This document shows, in pieces, positions 56,317 through 64,000 of a DNA stretch of 64,000 bases (its first letter is position 1; each line of letters opens with the position of its first letter). The stretch comes from CAVSRC01 sp963798195. GTDB taxonomy: Bacteria > Pseudomonadota > Alphaproteobacteria > Rhizobiales > Kaistiaceae. The notes under the pieces were generated by a model, which was given only the letters and a program-made list of their open reading frames with translations, ran no database searches and was not told where the DNA came from. Made by a program: the position numbers and the translations under genes. The stretch lies in assembly GCA_963798195.1 (NCBI GenBank), contig CAWCSF010000010.1:1550001-1614000 (forward strand), in the 5' to 3' direction.

Positions 56317-57258
56317 TTAGGTGCCCGCGGCGGGAAGGTCAAGCGTTGCGGCGTCATCGGCCCGTGGCCAATCCGACATCTGGTTGCGGAACCAGGTCAT
56401 CTGGCGCTTGGCGTAGCGGCGCGTCTCGGTCGCGATCGCGGCAAGAGCCTCGTCCCGCGACAGGTTTCCCGCCGCGTGGTCGACCAGTTCACGCACCCCA
56501 ATCGCTTTCATCGCCGGCAACTCCGGATCGAGGCCAAGGCTTGTCAGCGCCTCCACCTCGGCCAGCGCTCCTCCCTGCAGCATCCGGCGCGCCCGCTCGG
56601 CAATGCGCTGGTGCAGGAGCGCCCTGTCCGGCATGAGGACCATCCGCACAGCCGCGGCCGGATCGATGACCGGCTTGACCTGCTCCGCCTCCTGCCAGCG
56701 CAGCAATGAGCGGCCAGTCGCCTCGAAAACCTCCAGCGCCCTTACGATGCGGCCTTTGTCCGACGGGCGAATGGTTCGCGCCGTATCGGCGTCGACCACG
56801 GCAAGCCGTGCGTGGATCTCGTCGGCAGGCAGACCTTCCGTTGCCCGGCGCACAGCTTGGCGCACGTCCTGGGGGATGGGCGGGATCGCCGCGAGCCCCT
56901 CGGTTAGCGCCTTGAAATAGAGTCCCGTTCCACCGACCACGATCGCGAATTGCCTGGCGCGCCGCGCTTCATCGAGGATCGGCGCCACATCTTTAAGCCA
57001 AGCCCCCACCGAGTAGCGCGTCGCCGCCGGCACGTGCCCATAGAGGCGATGCATTGCCGCTGCCTCGTCCGCCGCGCTCGGCCGCGCCGTCAGCACCCGA
57101 AGCTCTGCGTACACCTGCATGGAGTCGGCATTGACGACAACGCCGCCATACTTCGCCGCAAGCGCGAGCGCCAACCGCGACTTGCCGCTCGCGGTTGGCC
57201 CCGCTAAGAGGACCACCGCCCCGGCGTCCGCTGCTTTCAAGGTGTCGTCCAGCGACAT
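56317..57258 (-). CDS. miaA: tRNA dimethylallyltransferase
   Basis: The product is about 313 residues from ATG 57258 (MSLDDTLKAADAGAVVLLAG). Other in-frame starts lie at 57264 and 57288, the last overlapping the serB start. The P-loop is AGPTASGKS (19-27). Next is the DSMQVYAEL substrate Asp region, GGTGLYFKALTEGLA and a final ATETRRYAKRQMTWFRNQ, all typical of MiaA. It adds the isopentenyl group to A37 of tRNAs reading codons that begin with U. It is divergent from serB and directly upstream of the ilvB leader. Confidence 0.95.
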   Translation of the reverse strand: MSLDDTLKAADAGAVVLLAGPTASGKSRLALALAAKYGGVVVNADSMQVYAELRVLTARPSAADEAAAMHRLYGHVPAATRYSVGAWLKDVAPILDEARRARQFAIVVGGTGLYFKALTEGLAAIPPIPQDVRQAVRRATEGLPADEIHARLAVVDADTARTIRPSDKGRIVRALEVFEATGRSLLRWQEAEQVKPVIDPAAAVRMVLMPDRALLHQRIAERARRMLQGGALAEVEALTSLGLDPELPAMKAIGVRELVDHAAGNLSRDEALAAIATETRRYAKRQMTWFRNQMSDWPRADDAATLDLPAAGT

Positions 57259-57286
57259 GGGCATTGCCCGGGCCGTTTTTCCTGCC

Positions 57287-58177
57287 ATGACCGATCTCGT
57301 CGCAACCCTGATAACACGACCGGGAAACGTCGCCGAACTGACAGCATCGGTCACGGCGATCACCGACATCTATGAGCCGACGCGGATTGCCGATCTGGCG
57401 CTTGGCGAGGCGATGGATCTGTTCTTCACCTCGGATGCCCCCCTGCCCGAGTTGCGGGAGCGACTTCGCGGGCTTATCGCTGGCGCGGCGGTCGACGTCG
57501 TCGTGCAGCCCGAAGCCGGCCGGCGCAGGAAACTGCTGGTGGCCGACATGGACTCCACCATCATCGGCCAGGAATGCCTCGACGAGCTGGCCGGCTATGC
57601 CGGCTTCAAGGACAAGGTCGCGGCCATCACCGAGCGTGCCATGCGCGGCGAGATCGAATTCGAACCGGCGCTCCGCGAACGTGTCGCCATGCTGGCCGGC
57701 CTGCCCGAAGAGACCATCGCGCGGGTCATCGCCGACCGAATCACGCTCACGCCTGGAGCCACGCAACTCGTCCGGACCATGCATGCGGCGGGCGCCAAGA
57801 CCATTCTCGTCTCCGGCGGCTTCACGGCCTTCACCGATCGCATAGCCGCCATGGTCGGCTTCGACGAAAACCATGCAAACCAGCTGCTAGCCGCGGACGG
57901 CAAGCTGACCGGCAAGGTCGGCGAGCCGATCCTCGGCCGGGCCGCCAAGTTGGCAACACTGGAAGAGGCCATCGTCCGCTTCGGACTGACGGCCAAGGAG
58001 ACAATGGCGGTCGGCGACGGCGCCAACGATCTCGCCATGATCGAACGGGCCGGACTTGGCATTGCCTTCCACGCCAAGCCCGCGGTTGCAGCCGCGGCCG
58101 ACGCGCGGATCGATTTTGGCGACTTGACCGCCCTACTCTACATCCAGGGCTTCACCCGCGCCGCGTTCGTCAAATGA
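57287..58177 (+). CDS. serB: Phosphoserine phosphatase
   Basis: The 296-residue HAD phosphatase starts MTDLVATLITRPGNVAELTA at 57287; upstream codons are a shadow of miaA. Motif I is DMDSTIIGQECLDELA (87-102, Asp nucleophile), motif II SGGFT, motif III around GRAAKLATL and motif IV GDGANDLAMI. It performs the last step of serine synthesis. The N-terminal 75 residues are an ACT-like regulatory region as in alphaproteobacterial SerB. It ends in an ATGA overlap with the following acetyltransferase gene. Confidence 0.95.
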   Translation: MTDLVATLITRPGNVAELTASVTAITDIYEPTRIADLALGEAMDLFFTSDAPLPELRERLRGLIAGAAVDVVVQPEAGRRRKLLVADMDSTIIGQECLDELAGYAGFKDKVAAITERAMRGEIEFEPALRERVAMLAGLPEETIARVIADRITLTPGATQLVRTMHAAGAKTILVSGGFTAFTDRIAAMVGFDENHANQLLAADGKLTGKVGEPILGRAAKLATLEEAIVRFGLTAKETMAVGDGANDLAMIERAGLGIAFHAKPAVAAAADARIDFGDLTALLYIQGFTRAAFVK

Positions 58178-58737
58178 AGCCGCGCGTACACCTGGAGACA
58201 GAGCGGCTGCTGCTCCGCGACTGGACCGAAGCGGACGCTGCGCCGTTTGCCGCCATCAATTCCGACCCGCGCGTCATGGAGTTCTTCACGCGGCCGTTGA
58301 GCCAGGCGGAGTCCGACGCTTTCCTCGCGCGCAACCAGGCCAACATCGCGGCCGACGGCTGGGGCCTCTACGCCGTCGAGGAGAAGGCGACCGGCGACTT
58401 CATCGGCTATGTCGGCCTGGCCCGGCCGGGCTTCGAGGCGCATTTCACGCCAGCGATCGAGATTGGCTGGCGGCTTGCACGGAGGACCTGGGGACAGGGC
58501 TATGCCAGCGAAGCGGCCCGCGCGGTGGTCGGCCATGCTTTCGGACCGCTCGGCCTCGACGCCCTGGTCTCGTTCACCGCGGAATGGAACAAGCCGTCGC
58601 GACGCGTGATGGAGAAAATCGGCATGACCCGCGATCCGGCCGAGGACTTCATGCATCCCAAGCTGCCGGCGGACCACAAGCTGGCACCGCACGTTCTTTA
58701 CCGGCTCAACCGCAATACCTGGCGCGCCGCCCAATGA
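58174..58737 (+). CDS. GNAT family N-acetyltransferase (RimJ/RimL-like)
   Basis: The 187-residue protein starts at ATG 58174, inside the serB stop (ATGA overlap). It has the RimJ/RimL opening LETERLLLRDWTEADAAPFA, GYVGLARPGFEAHF, the acetyl-CoA motif WGQGYASEAARAVVGHAFG and the closing block SFTAEWNKPSRRVMEKIGM. It probably acetylates a small substrate or protein N-terminus; the substrate is unknown. It is translationally coupled to serB and convergent with degP. Confidence 0.9.
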   Translation: MKPRVHLETERLLLRDWTEADAAPFAAINSDPRVMEFFTRPLSQAESDAFLARNQANIAADGWGLYAVEEKATGDFIGYVGLARPGFEAHFTPAIEIGWRLARRTWGQGYASEAARAVVGHAFGPLGLDALVSFTAEWNKPSRRVMEKIGMTRDPAEDFMHPKLPADHKLAPHVLYRLNRNTWRAAQ

Positions 58738-58780
58738 AAGGTCGGCCGAGACCGCCCCTTCGTCTGTTCTGACGCTCCGG

Positions 58781-60307
58781 CTACTGCTCTAGCGGAAGCG
58801 CCACCCAGCGGCGATCGCCGTCCTTGTTCTGGATCGCCAGCAAGACGTTCTTGCGGCCGTCCGCCTTCATCTTGTCGACAAGCCGGTTGACGTCTTCCGC
58901 GGTCTTCACCTGCTCCTGCGCCACCTCGACGATCACGTCGCCGGGCTGCAGGCGCTTGTCTGACGCCGGGCTGCCTGAGGCCACGTCCGTGACCACAACC
59001 CCGTCGGCTACCACGTCCTTGATGCCGTAGCGGGTACGCGCGTCGGGCGACAGATCGGACAGCGTCAGGCCGAGCGGACCGGCCGAAACCATTGGCGTCG
59101 GCTCGGGCGCCTTGTCGGTATCCTTTTTCACATCCGGAACCGGGGTCATCTTTGCCGTCGCGGCAGTTTCCGCCTCTTCCAGCCGCCCGAGCTTCACCTT
59201 GACCTGCTCTTCCTTGCCTTTGCGCAGGACGCGAACGGTGACTTCCTTGCCGACCGCCTTGCCGGCGACCAGCCGCGGCAGGTCGTGCATGGCGTCAACC
59301 GCCTGCCCATCAAACTCGAGGATCACGTCGCCCGCCTGGATGCCGGCCGCCGCGGCCGGACCGCTGCCGTCGACACTGGCGACGAGCGCGCCACGTCCCG
59401 GCCCATCCATGGCCAGGCCAGCGGCAACTTCGTCGGTCACTTGCTGAATGCGCACGCCCAGCCAACCGCGGCGTGTCTCGCCGAACTCGCGGAGCTGATC
59501 GATCACGCCGATCGCGATCTCCGACGGGACGGCGAAGCCGATGCCGATGGAACCGCCCGTGGGCGAGATGATGGCCGTATTGATACCGATGACATCGCCA
59601 TCCATGTTGAACAGCGGCCCGCCCGAGTTGCCCCGATTGATGGACGCATCGGTCTGGATGAAGTTGTCGTAGGGGCCAGAATTGATGTCACGGTTGCGAG
59701 CCGAAACGATGCCCAGCGTGACCGTTCCACCGAGGCCGAACGGGTTGCCGATCGCCATCACCCAGTCGCCCACGCGCAGCTTGTTGGAGTCACCGAGCTT
59801 GACCGAAACCAGCGGCTTGTCGGAATCGACCTTGAGCAGCGCGAGGTCGGTCTTGTCGTCATGACCGATCAGCTTGGCCGTCAACTTGTGGCTATCGCTG
59901 AAGTTGACGGTGATCTCGTCGGCGCCCTCAATGACGTGATTGTTGGTGACGATGTAGCCCTCGGGATCGATGACGAACCCCGACCCGAGCGACTGGACCC
60001 GGCGCGGACGATTATTGCCGCCGCCGCCGTTGTCGCTCCCGTCGCCGTTGTTGTTGTCACCCAGGAACTCATCGAAGAAGTGCTGGAAGGGAGAGCCTTC
60101 GGGCAATTTCGGCGCGGGCACGGAACTGCCGGACCCGACCACGTTTTGTGAGGTGGCGATATTAACGACGGCTTCGAGAAGCGGCGTCGCGACGTCCGCG
60201 ACCAATTCCGGCCCCCGCGCGAGGGCTGGCACGGCGTAGAACGCGGTAGCCGTCCCCACGAGTGCGACGGTGGCCGCCCGCAATAACCCAAGGGACTGGC
60301 TAGCCAT
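58781..60307 (-). CDS. degP: Do family periplasmic serine endoprotease (DegP/HtrA)
   Basis: The 508-residue protein starts at ATG 60307, eight bases after AGGAGG. The signal peptide ends near PALA-RG. The trypsin-like domain has the catalytic triad H124 (TNNHVIEGAD), D154 (DLALLKV) and S228 (GNSGGP). Two PDZ domains follow (about 290-375 and 410-505). An Asn/Gly-rich loop (DNNNGDGSDNGGGGNN, about 84-99) corresponds to the LA loop region. It degrades or refolds damaged envelope proteins. It lies downstream of hflKC as in other alphaproteobacteria, behind a strong hairpin, so it probably has its own promoter. Confidence 0.95.
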   Translation of the reverse strand: MASQSLGLLRAATVALVGTATAFYAVPALARGPELVADVATPLLEAVVNIATSQNVVGSGSSVPAPKLPEGSPFQHFFDEFLGDNNNGDGSDNGGGGNNRPRRVQSLGSGFVIDPEGYIVTNNHVIEGADEITVNFSDSHKLTAKLIGHDDKTDLALLKVDSDKPLVSVKLGDSNKLRVGDWVMAIGNPFGLGGTVTLGIVSARNRDINSGPYDNFIQTDASINRGNSGGPLFNMDGDVIGINTAIISPTGGSIGIGFAVPSEIAIGVIDQLREFGETRRGWLGVRIQQVTDEVAAGLAMDGPGRGALVASVDGSGPAAAAGIQAGDVILEFDGQAVDAMHDLPRLVAGKAVGKEVTVRVLRKGKEEQVKVKLGRLEEAETAATAKMTPVPDVKKDTDKAPEPTPMVSAGPLGLTLSDLSPDARTRYGIKDVVADGVVVTDVASGSPASDKRLQPGDVIVEVAQEQVKTAEDVNRLVDKMKADGRKNVLLAIQNKDGDRRWVALPLEQ

Positions 60308-60312
60308 GGGCC

Positions 60313-61461
60313 TTACCTCCTGAAAGCTTCCCGCGCACGTCCGGCGGACGGCGCAAATCCGGCATAACAGCCGGCTGAATCACGCCCCCAAGATATGCTG
60401 GTCCAATCATGCGCGAAATAGGGCCGGAAGGCGACAACTACGATGTCGCCTTCCGACACGAATGCGTGACGCCGCAGGAGGCCTTGCGGCCGGGCTACTG
60501 AGCCGGGGTCGCAGGCGTCGAAGGCTGTGCCGGCTGCCGCTGGCTCCTTCGTGCCCAGTTGCCCGCCCTGTGCGGCACTGGAATCGCCGAAGAACCGGAA
60601 GAATTCCGAATTCGGAGACAGCAGCATCCTGGTATCCGACGACTTTAGGCCGGCCTGATAGGCTTCCATCGACCGGTAAAAAGCAAAGAACTCCGCATCC
60701 TTGTTGAAAGCGTCTGCATAAAGGCCGTTGACCTTGGCCTCGCCCTCACCTCGGATTTGCTCCGACTGACCGTTCGCCTCGGCAACAATGACCGTTGCCG
60801 TACGGTCGGCCTCCGAACGAATGCGCCGCGACGCCTGTTCGCCCTGCGCCCGAATTTCGGTCGCCTGCCGCTGACGTTCGGTCTGCATTCGCTGGTAGAT
60901 GGCCTGGCTGTTTGCTTCAGGCAAATCGGCGCGACGGATTTTGACATCGACCATCTCGATGCCGAGGCCGAGGGCCTCGCGCCCCACCTGCTCCGTGATG
61001 CGGGACATCAACTGCGCCCGCTGATCGCGGACGAGTTGGATGAAGCTGGCTTCACCGAGCACACGCCGGACGGCCGAATTGAGTATGACCGAAAGGCGTG
61101 AATCGGCCACCTGCACGGTACCAACCGACTGGAAGAACTTCAGCGAGTCGACGATCTTGTAACGACCGAAAGCATCGACCACGAGCCGCTTCTGGTCAGA
61201 CGCGATGACTTCCAGCGGCGGCGAGTTGAGATCGAGGATGCGCTTGTCGAAATACTCGACATTGTCGATGAGCGGCAGCTTCCAATAGAGGCCGGGCTCC
61301 GTGACCGGCCGCAACGGCTTGCCGATCGGCGCAACGACCTGACCAAAGCGCAGGACCAGTGCCTGCTGGGTCGGGTCGACCGTGAAGAAGCTGAGATACA
61401 GCAGGAAGCCGATGACCGCGACGATGATCAGGCCGATGCTTCCGAAAAGGCGCGGTTTCAT
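60313..61461 (-). CDS. hflC: HflC, modulator of FtsH protease; C-terminal end probably frameshifted
   Basis: The called frame gives 382 residues, about 60 more than usual. The N-terminal helix is LFGSIGLIIVAVIGFLLYLS and the SPFH/band-7 domain runs to about 300, with EFFAFYRSMEAYQAGL and LLSPNSEFFRFF typical of HflC. After KEPAA the frame gives a sequence of unusual character. One base shifted, the same DNA reads QPAQPSTPATPAQ and stops at 60495, the normal Pro/Ala-rich end. The terminator-like hairpin at 60426-60454 lies beyond that stop, supporting the shorter form. HflC pairs with HflK around FtsH in the inner membrane. The ATG overlaps the hflK stop by four bases. Confidence 0.92.
   Translation of the reverse strand: MKPRLFGSIGLIIVAVIGFLLYLSFFTVDPTQQALVLRFGQVVAPIGKPLRPVTEPGLYWKLPLIDNVEYFDKRILDLNSPPLEVIASDQKRLVVDAFGRYKIVDSLKFFQSVGTVQVADSRLSVILNSAVRRVLGEASFIQLVRDQRAQLMSRITEQVGREALGLGIEMVDVKIRRADLPEANSQAIYQRMQTERQRQATEIRAQGEQASRRIRSEADRTATVIVAEANGQSEQIRGEGEAKVNGLYADAFNKDAEFFAFYRSMEAYQAGLKSSDTRMLLSPNSEFFRFFGDSSAAQGGQLGTKEPAAAGTAFDACDPGSVARPQGLLRRHAFVSEGDIVVVAFRPYFAHDWTSISWGRDSAGCYAGFAPSAGRAREAFRR
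60426..60454 (-). terminator. Strong hairpin between hflC and degP
   Basis: A perfect 11-bp stem (GGAAGGCGACA / TGTCGCCTTCC) with a 7-base loop sits inside the extended hflC frame but about 40 bases beyond the hflC stop expected in the other frame. It is well placed to end the hflKC transcript ahead of degP. Confidence 0.65.
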
Positions 61462-62597
61462 TGGCCACCTCCCGAAGTACGTGGTGTCAACGAATCCAGC
61501 GGCAGGTACGGCACGACGCCGTTGCTTCCCCCACTCTCGTCGATGATGACCTTGTCCATTCCGCTGAAGACCTGCTCCATTGTCTCCAGATACATGCGCT
61601 TGCGCGTTACGTCTGGGGCTACCTTGTAGCTCTCGTAGACCTGGTCGAAGCGCTGCGCCTTACCGGTCGCCTCCGCGATGATGCGATCACGGTAGGCGCT
61701 TGCCGCGTTGGTGATCTGCGATGCCTGACCACGCGCTTCCGGCACGACCTTGTTGGCATATGTCTGCGCTTCGTTCTGGATGCGCTCGGCATCGGCGCGC
61801 GCCGCCTGAACGTCCCGGAAGGACGCAATGACATCATTCGGCGGATCGACCTTCATCAACTGCACCTGGGTCACCAGGATGCCGGCTCCGAACTCGTCGA
61901 GCGTCGCCTGAATTAGTTTCTGCACGTCGGTCTCGGTGATCTGACGGGCCTGCGTGAGCAGAGCCTCGACGACGGATCGGCCGACGACCTCGCGCATGGC
62001 GCTCTCGGCGACAGATTTCACCGTCCCGTCCGGATCTTCCATGTTGAACAGGTAGTCGCGGGCGTTGTTGATCACCCAGAAGACCGAAAAATCGATGTCC
62101 ACGATGTTCTCGTCGCCGGTGAGCATCAGGCTCTCTTCGGGGATATCCCGGCCGGCGACATTGGTGTTCCGGTCGTCCTGCACCTGGCCGATGGTAACCC
62201 GGTTCACGCGCGTAACCTTCGGCGTGTAGACCACCTCGATGGGATACGGCAGGCGGAAATTCAGGCCGGGCTGCGCGGTGCGGTTGAACGCGCCGAACTG
62301 GAGCACAACACCCTCCTCGTCCGGCTGAACGCGGAACGTGAAGAAGTAGTAGGTACCAAGCGCCAGCGCGACAACGAGAATGGCAATCAGCGTCAGCGGG
62401 TTCATGCTGCCGCCGCCACTCCCCCCACCGCCGCCACCTGGCAGCACACGACGCAGCCGGTCTTGGCCCCGCCTCAGGAGTTCTTCGAGATCCGGCGGCG
62501 TCGATCCGCCACCACCCGTGTTCCTTGGCCCTTGACCCCAAGGCCCGCCATTACCGCCCCTCCAGCCACCGCCGCCAGTCTGATTTTCCCAGGGCAT
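61458..62597 (-). CDS. hflK: HflK, modulator of FtsH protease
   Basis: The 379-residue protein starts MPWENQTGGGGWRGGNGGPW at 62597, five bases after GGGAG. A Gly-rich N-terminal tail is followed by the helix LTLIAILVVALALGTYYFFT (about 70-90) and the band-7/SPFH domain. It has VLQFGAFNRTAQPGLNFRLP, SVFWVINNARDYLFN and the coiled-coil NEAQTYANKVVPEARGQASQ. The C-terminal VFSGMDKVIIDESGG and LPLDSLTP are typical. It forms a ring with HflC that restrains FtsH. It overlaps hflC by four bases. Confidence 0.96.
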   Translation of the reverse strand: MPWENQTGGGGWRGGNGGPWGQGPRNTGGGGSTPPDLEELLRRGQDRLRRVLPGGGGGGSGGGSMNPLTLIAILVVALALGTYYFFTFRVQPDEEGVVLQFGAFNRTAQPGLNFRLPYPIEVVYTPKVTRVNRVTIGQVQDDRNTNVAGRDIPEESLMLTGDENIVDIDFSVFWVINNARDYLFNMEDPDGTVKSVAESAMREVVGRSVVEALLTQARQITETDVQKLIQATLDEFGAGILVTQVQLMKVDPPNDVIASFRDVQAARADAERIQNEAQTYANKVVPEARGQASQITNAASAYRDRIIAEATGKAQRFDQVYESYKVAPDVTRKRMYLETMEQVFSGMDKVIIDESGGSNGVVPYLPLDSLTPRTSGGGQ

Positions 62598-62624
62598 TTC
62601 GCTCCCTTCAGAAGCATGAACACA

Positions 62625-62656
62625 CCAATCCCGCGGCGCGAAAACCGCGGGATTGG
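62625..62656 (-). terminator. Inverted repeat between folA and hflK
   Basis: A perfect 12-bp stem (CCAATCCCGCGG / CCGCGGGATTGG) with an 8-base loop lies 96 bases after the folA stop and 28 bases before hflK. The minus-strand downstream side has no long T-run, so it may be a terminator for the thyA-folA transcript or a regulatory hairpin in the hflK leader. Confidence 0.5.
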
Positions 62657-62751
62657 CCGGTTTATAGGCATGTTCCCGCAGCTTTTCAACGAACGCAGGC
62701 CCTAACCGTCCCGCTGACGTAGCCCACACGTGGGGCTTGGTGCTGGGCAAG

Positions 62752-63273
62752 TCAACGAGAAACGGCTTTGGGCTGTCGCTCGTAGACCGCAAACACCGTG
62801 GCGGCGCTGTCGCGTTCTCCTGCCGGAACGGGCTCCTTCGAGACCACCTTCCATACGGATGGGTCGATTGTGGGAAAGCGGGTCTGTCCCGCCGGCTCGG
62901 CCTGCACGTGGGTAATATAGAGACGGTCTGCACGCCCGATGGCGGCGGAATAGATGGTCCCACCACCTATCACCATGACCTCTTCGATGCCGCTCTCCCT
63001 CGCCGTGCTTTCGGCAAGGGCCAGGGCGTCGTCGAGACTGGAAACGGTCACCGCCCCTTCCGGTCGATAATCCACCTGTCGCGTGACCACGATATTGGTC
63101 CGGCCGGCAAGCGGCTTCCCGAACGTCTCGAAGGTCTTCCGCCCGACCACGACCGGCTTACCCATGGTGAGTTGGCGGAAGCGCTTCATGTCGGTGGAAA
63201 GCCGCCACGGCATGCCGGTCCCGTCGCCGATGACGCCGTTGGCGCCGACAGCTGCAATCAGGGAAACTCTCAT
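62752..63273 (-). CDS. folA: Dihydrofolate reductase
   Basis: The 173-residue enzyme starts MRVSLIAAVGANGVIGDGTG at 63273, overlapping the stop of the acetyltransferase gene by four bases. Key features are MPWRLSTDMKRFR (substrate and NADPH region), GKPVVVGRKTFETFGKPLAG, TNIVVTRQVDY and EEVMVIGGGTIYSAAIGRAD. It regenerates tetrahydrofolate for thymidylate and purine synthesis, fitting its place near thyA. Confidence 0.96.
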   Translation of the reverse strand: MRVSLIAAVGANGVIGDGTGMPWRLSTDMKRFRQLTMGKPVVVGRKTFETFGKPLAGRTNIVVTRQVDYRPEGAVTVSSLDDALALAESTARESGIEEVMVIGGGTIYSAAIGRADRLYITHVQAEPAGQTRFPTIDPSVWKVVSKEPVPAGERDSAATVFAVYERQPKAVSR

Positions 63274-63761
63274 GCTTGGCTCCGGGCCGCAGCCAGGGCC
63301 GCAAGCGTCGCGCCGTCCGCCCGGCATGTGAGCCAATCGTCCAGCATGACGGCGCCCTGCGCGCGGTAAAAGCCTATTGCCGGCTCGTTCCAGTCGAGAA
63401 CCGCCCATTCCAGCCGGCCAAGATCCTCGTCCACGCAGCGTTGGGCCAGTCGGCTGAGAAGTGCTTTGCCCACCCCCGCCCCGCGGTGCTCGGGACGCAC
63501 GAACAGATCCTCGAGATAGATGCCGTGCCGGCCGACGAAGGTAGAGAACGTGTAGAACCAGAGCGCGAAGCCCACGACATCGCCGTCGATTTCCGCCAAG
63601 TCACAAAAAACCCGGGGCGCCGGACCGAACAGCGCGTCACCTATGTCGGCGACGTGTGATTTCACGGCGTCTTCGAGCTGCTCGTACCGGGCAAGTTCGC
63701 GGATCAACTCGTGGACCAGCGCTTCGTCGCCGCGCCGCGCCAGGCGGACCGTCAGGCTCAC
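63270..63761 (-). CDS. GNAT family N-acetyltransferase
   Basis: The 163-residue protein reads LTVRLARRGDEALVHELIRE, FALWFYTFSTFVGRHGIYLE, then the acetyl-CoA-binding block DLFVRPEHRGAGVGKALLSR and the C-terminal VLDWNEPAIGFYRAQGA. This layout resembles diamine (spermidine/spermine-type) N-acetyltransferases. It is coupled by ATGA overlaps on both sides to thyA and folA. Confidence 0.92.
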   Translation of the reverse strand: MSLTVRLARRGDEALVHELIRELARYEQLEDAVKSHVADIGDALFGPAPRVFCDLAEIDGDVVGFALWFYTFSTFVGRHGIYLEDLFVRPEHRGAGVGKALLSRLAQRCVDEDLGRLEWAVLDWNEPAIGFYRAQGAVMLDDWLTCRADGATLAALAAARSQA

Positions 63762-64000
63762 ACCGCGACTTCCGCCTTGATGTGCGGATGCGGGTCGTAG
63801 GCCTCGACGGTGAAATCGTCGTAGACGAAATCGAAAATCGAGTTCACCTCAGGATTGAGATTCACGCGCGGCAAAGGCCGCGGCGAACGCTGAAGCTGAA
63901 GCCGAGCCTGCTCGACGTGATTCAGGTACAGGTGCGCGTCGCCGAGCGTATGGACAAAATCACCCGGCTTGAGCCCGGTCACATGCGCCACCATCAGCGT
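63758..64000 (-). CDS. thyA: Thymidylate synthase, C-terminal part
   Basis: The last 80 codons of thymidylate synthase lie at the window edge; the rest is outside. Visible blocks are the substrate-binding MVAHVTGLKPGDFVHTLGDA, HLYLNHVEQARLQLQRSPRP and the final DFTVEAYDPHPHIKAEVAV, the strongly conserved ThyA end. It makes dTMP and consumes methylene-tetrahydrofolate, which the nearby dihydrofolate reductase regenerates. The visible part starts upstream of the first visible Met, so no start is in the window. Confidence 0.95.
   Translation of the reverse strand, partial: TLMVAHVTGLKPGDFVHTLGDAHLYLNHVEQARLQLQRSPRPLPRVNLNPEVNSIFDFVYDDFTVEAYDPHPHIKAEVAV

Overview
The window is GC-rich chromosomal DNA from an alphaproteobacterium, most likely Hyphomicrobiales (Rhizobiales). 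This rests on the gene order thyA-folA-hflKC-degP / serB / miaA-ilvB-ilvN ... ilvC ... leuA, BA14K-type secreted proteins, C93 (LapG-type) cysteine peptidases and a rhizobial-style exopolysaccharide locus. I do not name a genus.

Layout. 1-3.5 kb: a partial large protein resembling DUF6603 proteins, preceded by a frameshifted S8 subtilase. 3.9-13.5 kb: an accessory catabolic locus with a dipeptide/oligopeptide-type ABC importer, a frameshifted mandelate racemase/enolase-superfamily enzyme, and a divergent LysR regulator facing a perfect palindrome. 13.7-23.4 kb: tRNA-Lys(CTT), a Crp/Fnr regulator, an MscS channel, leuA with a leucine-rich leader peptide, a PhzF-like protein, two BA14K proteins, a CPA1 antiporter and ilvC. 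23.7-48.5 kb: an exopolysaccharide/biofilm island with a UDP-sugar epimerase, O-antigen polymerase/ligase-like proteins, a PPP phosphatase, a BY-kinase co-polymerase, glycosyltransferases, a flippase, a polysaccharide deacetylase, a 1031-residue Sel1-repeat protein, an acetyltransferase and a priming sugar transferase. Two C93 peptidases lie in this island and a third lies just beyond it. 48.5-52.6 kb: small accessory genes, including a protein with a clan CD (caspase/CHAT-like) His-Cys pattern. 52.7-64 kb: core genes ilvN / threonine dehydratase / ilvB with an attenuator, miaA, serB, degP, hflCK, folA and partial thyA.

How the genes work together. Branched-chain amino acid synthesis is spread over three loci (leuA, ilvC, ilvB-dehydratase-ilvN). 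Two of them have readable leader peptides enriched in the end-product codons, so transcription attenuation is the likely control. The island has the parts of a Wzx/Wzy polysaccharide pathway: priming transferase, glycosyltransferases, flippase, polymerase and co-polymerase.

Caveat. At least eleven genes carry apparent frameshifts, nearly all in the accessory regions and densest at 27.4-30.1 kb, while most core genes are open. Catalytic motifs survive on both sides of the breaks. This fits local sequence error or very recent decay better than old pseudogenes.
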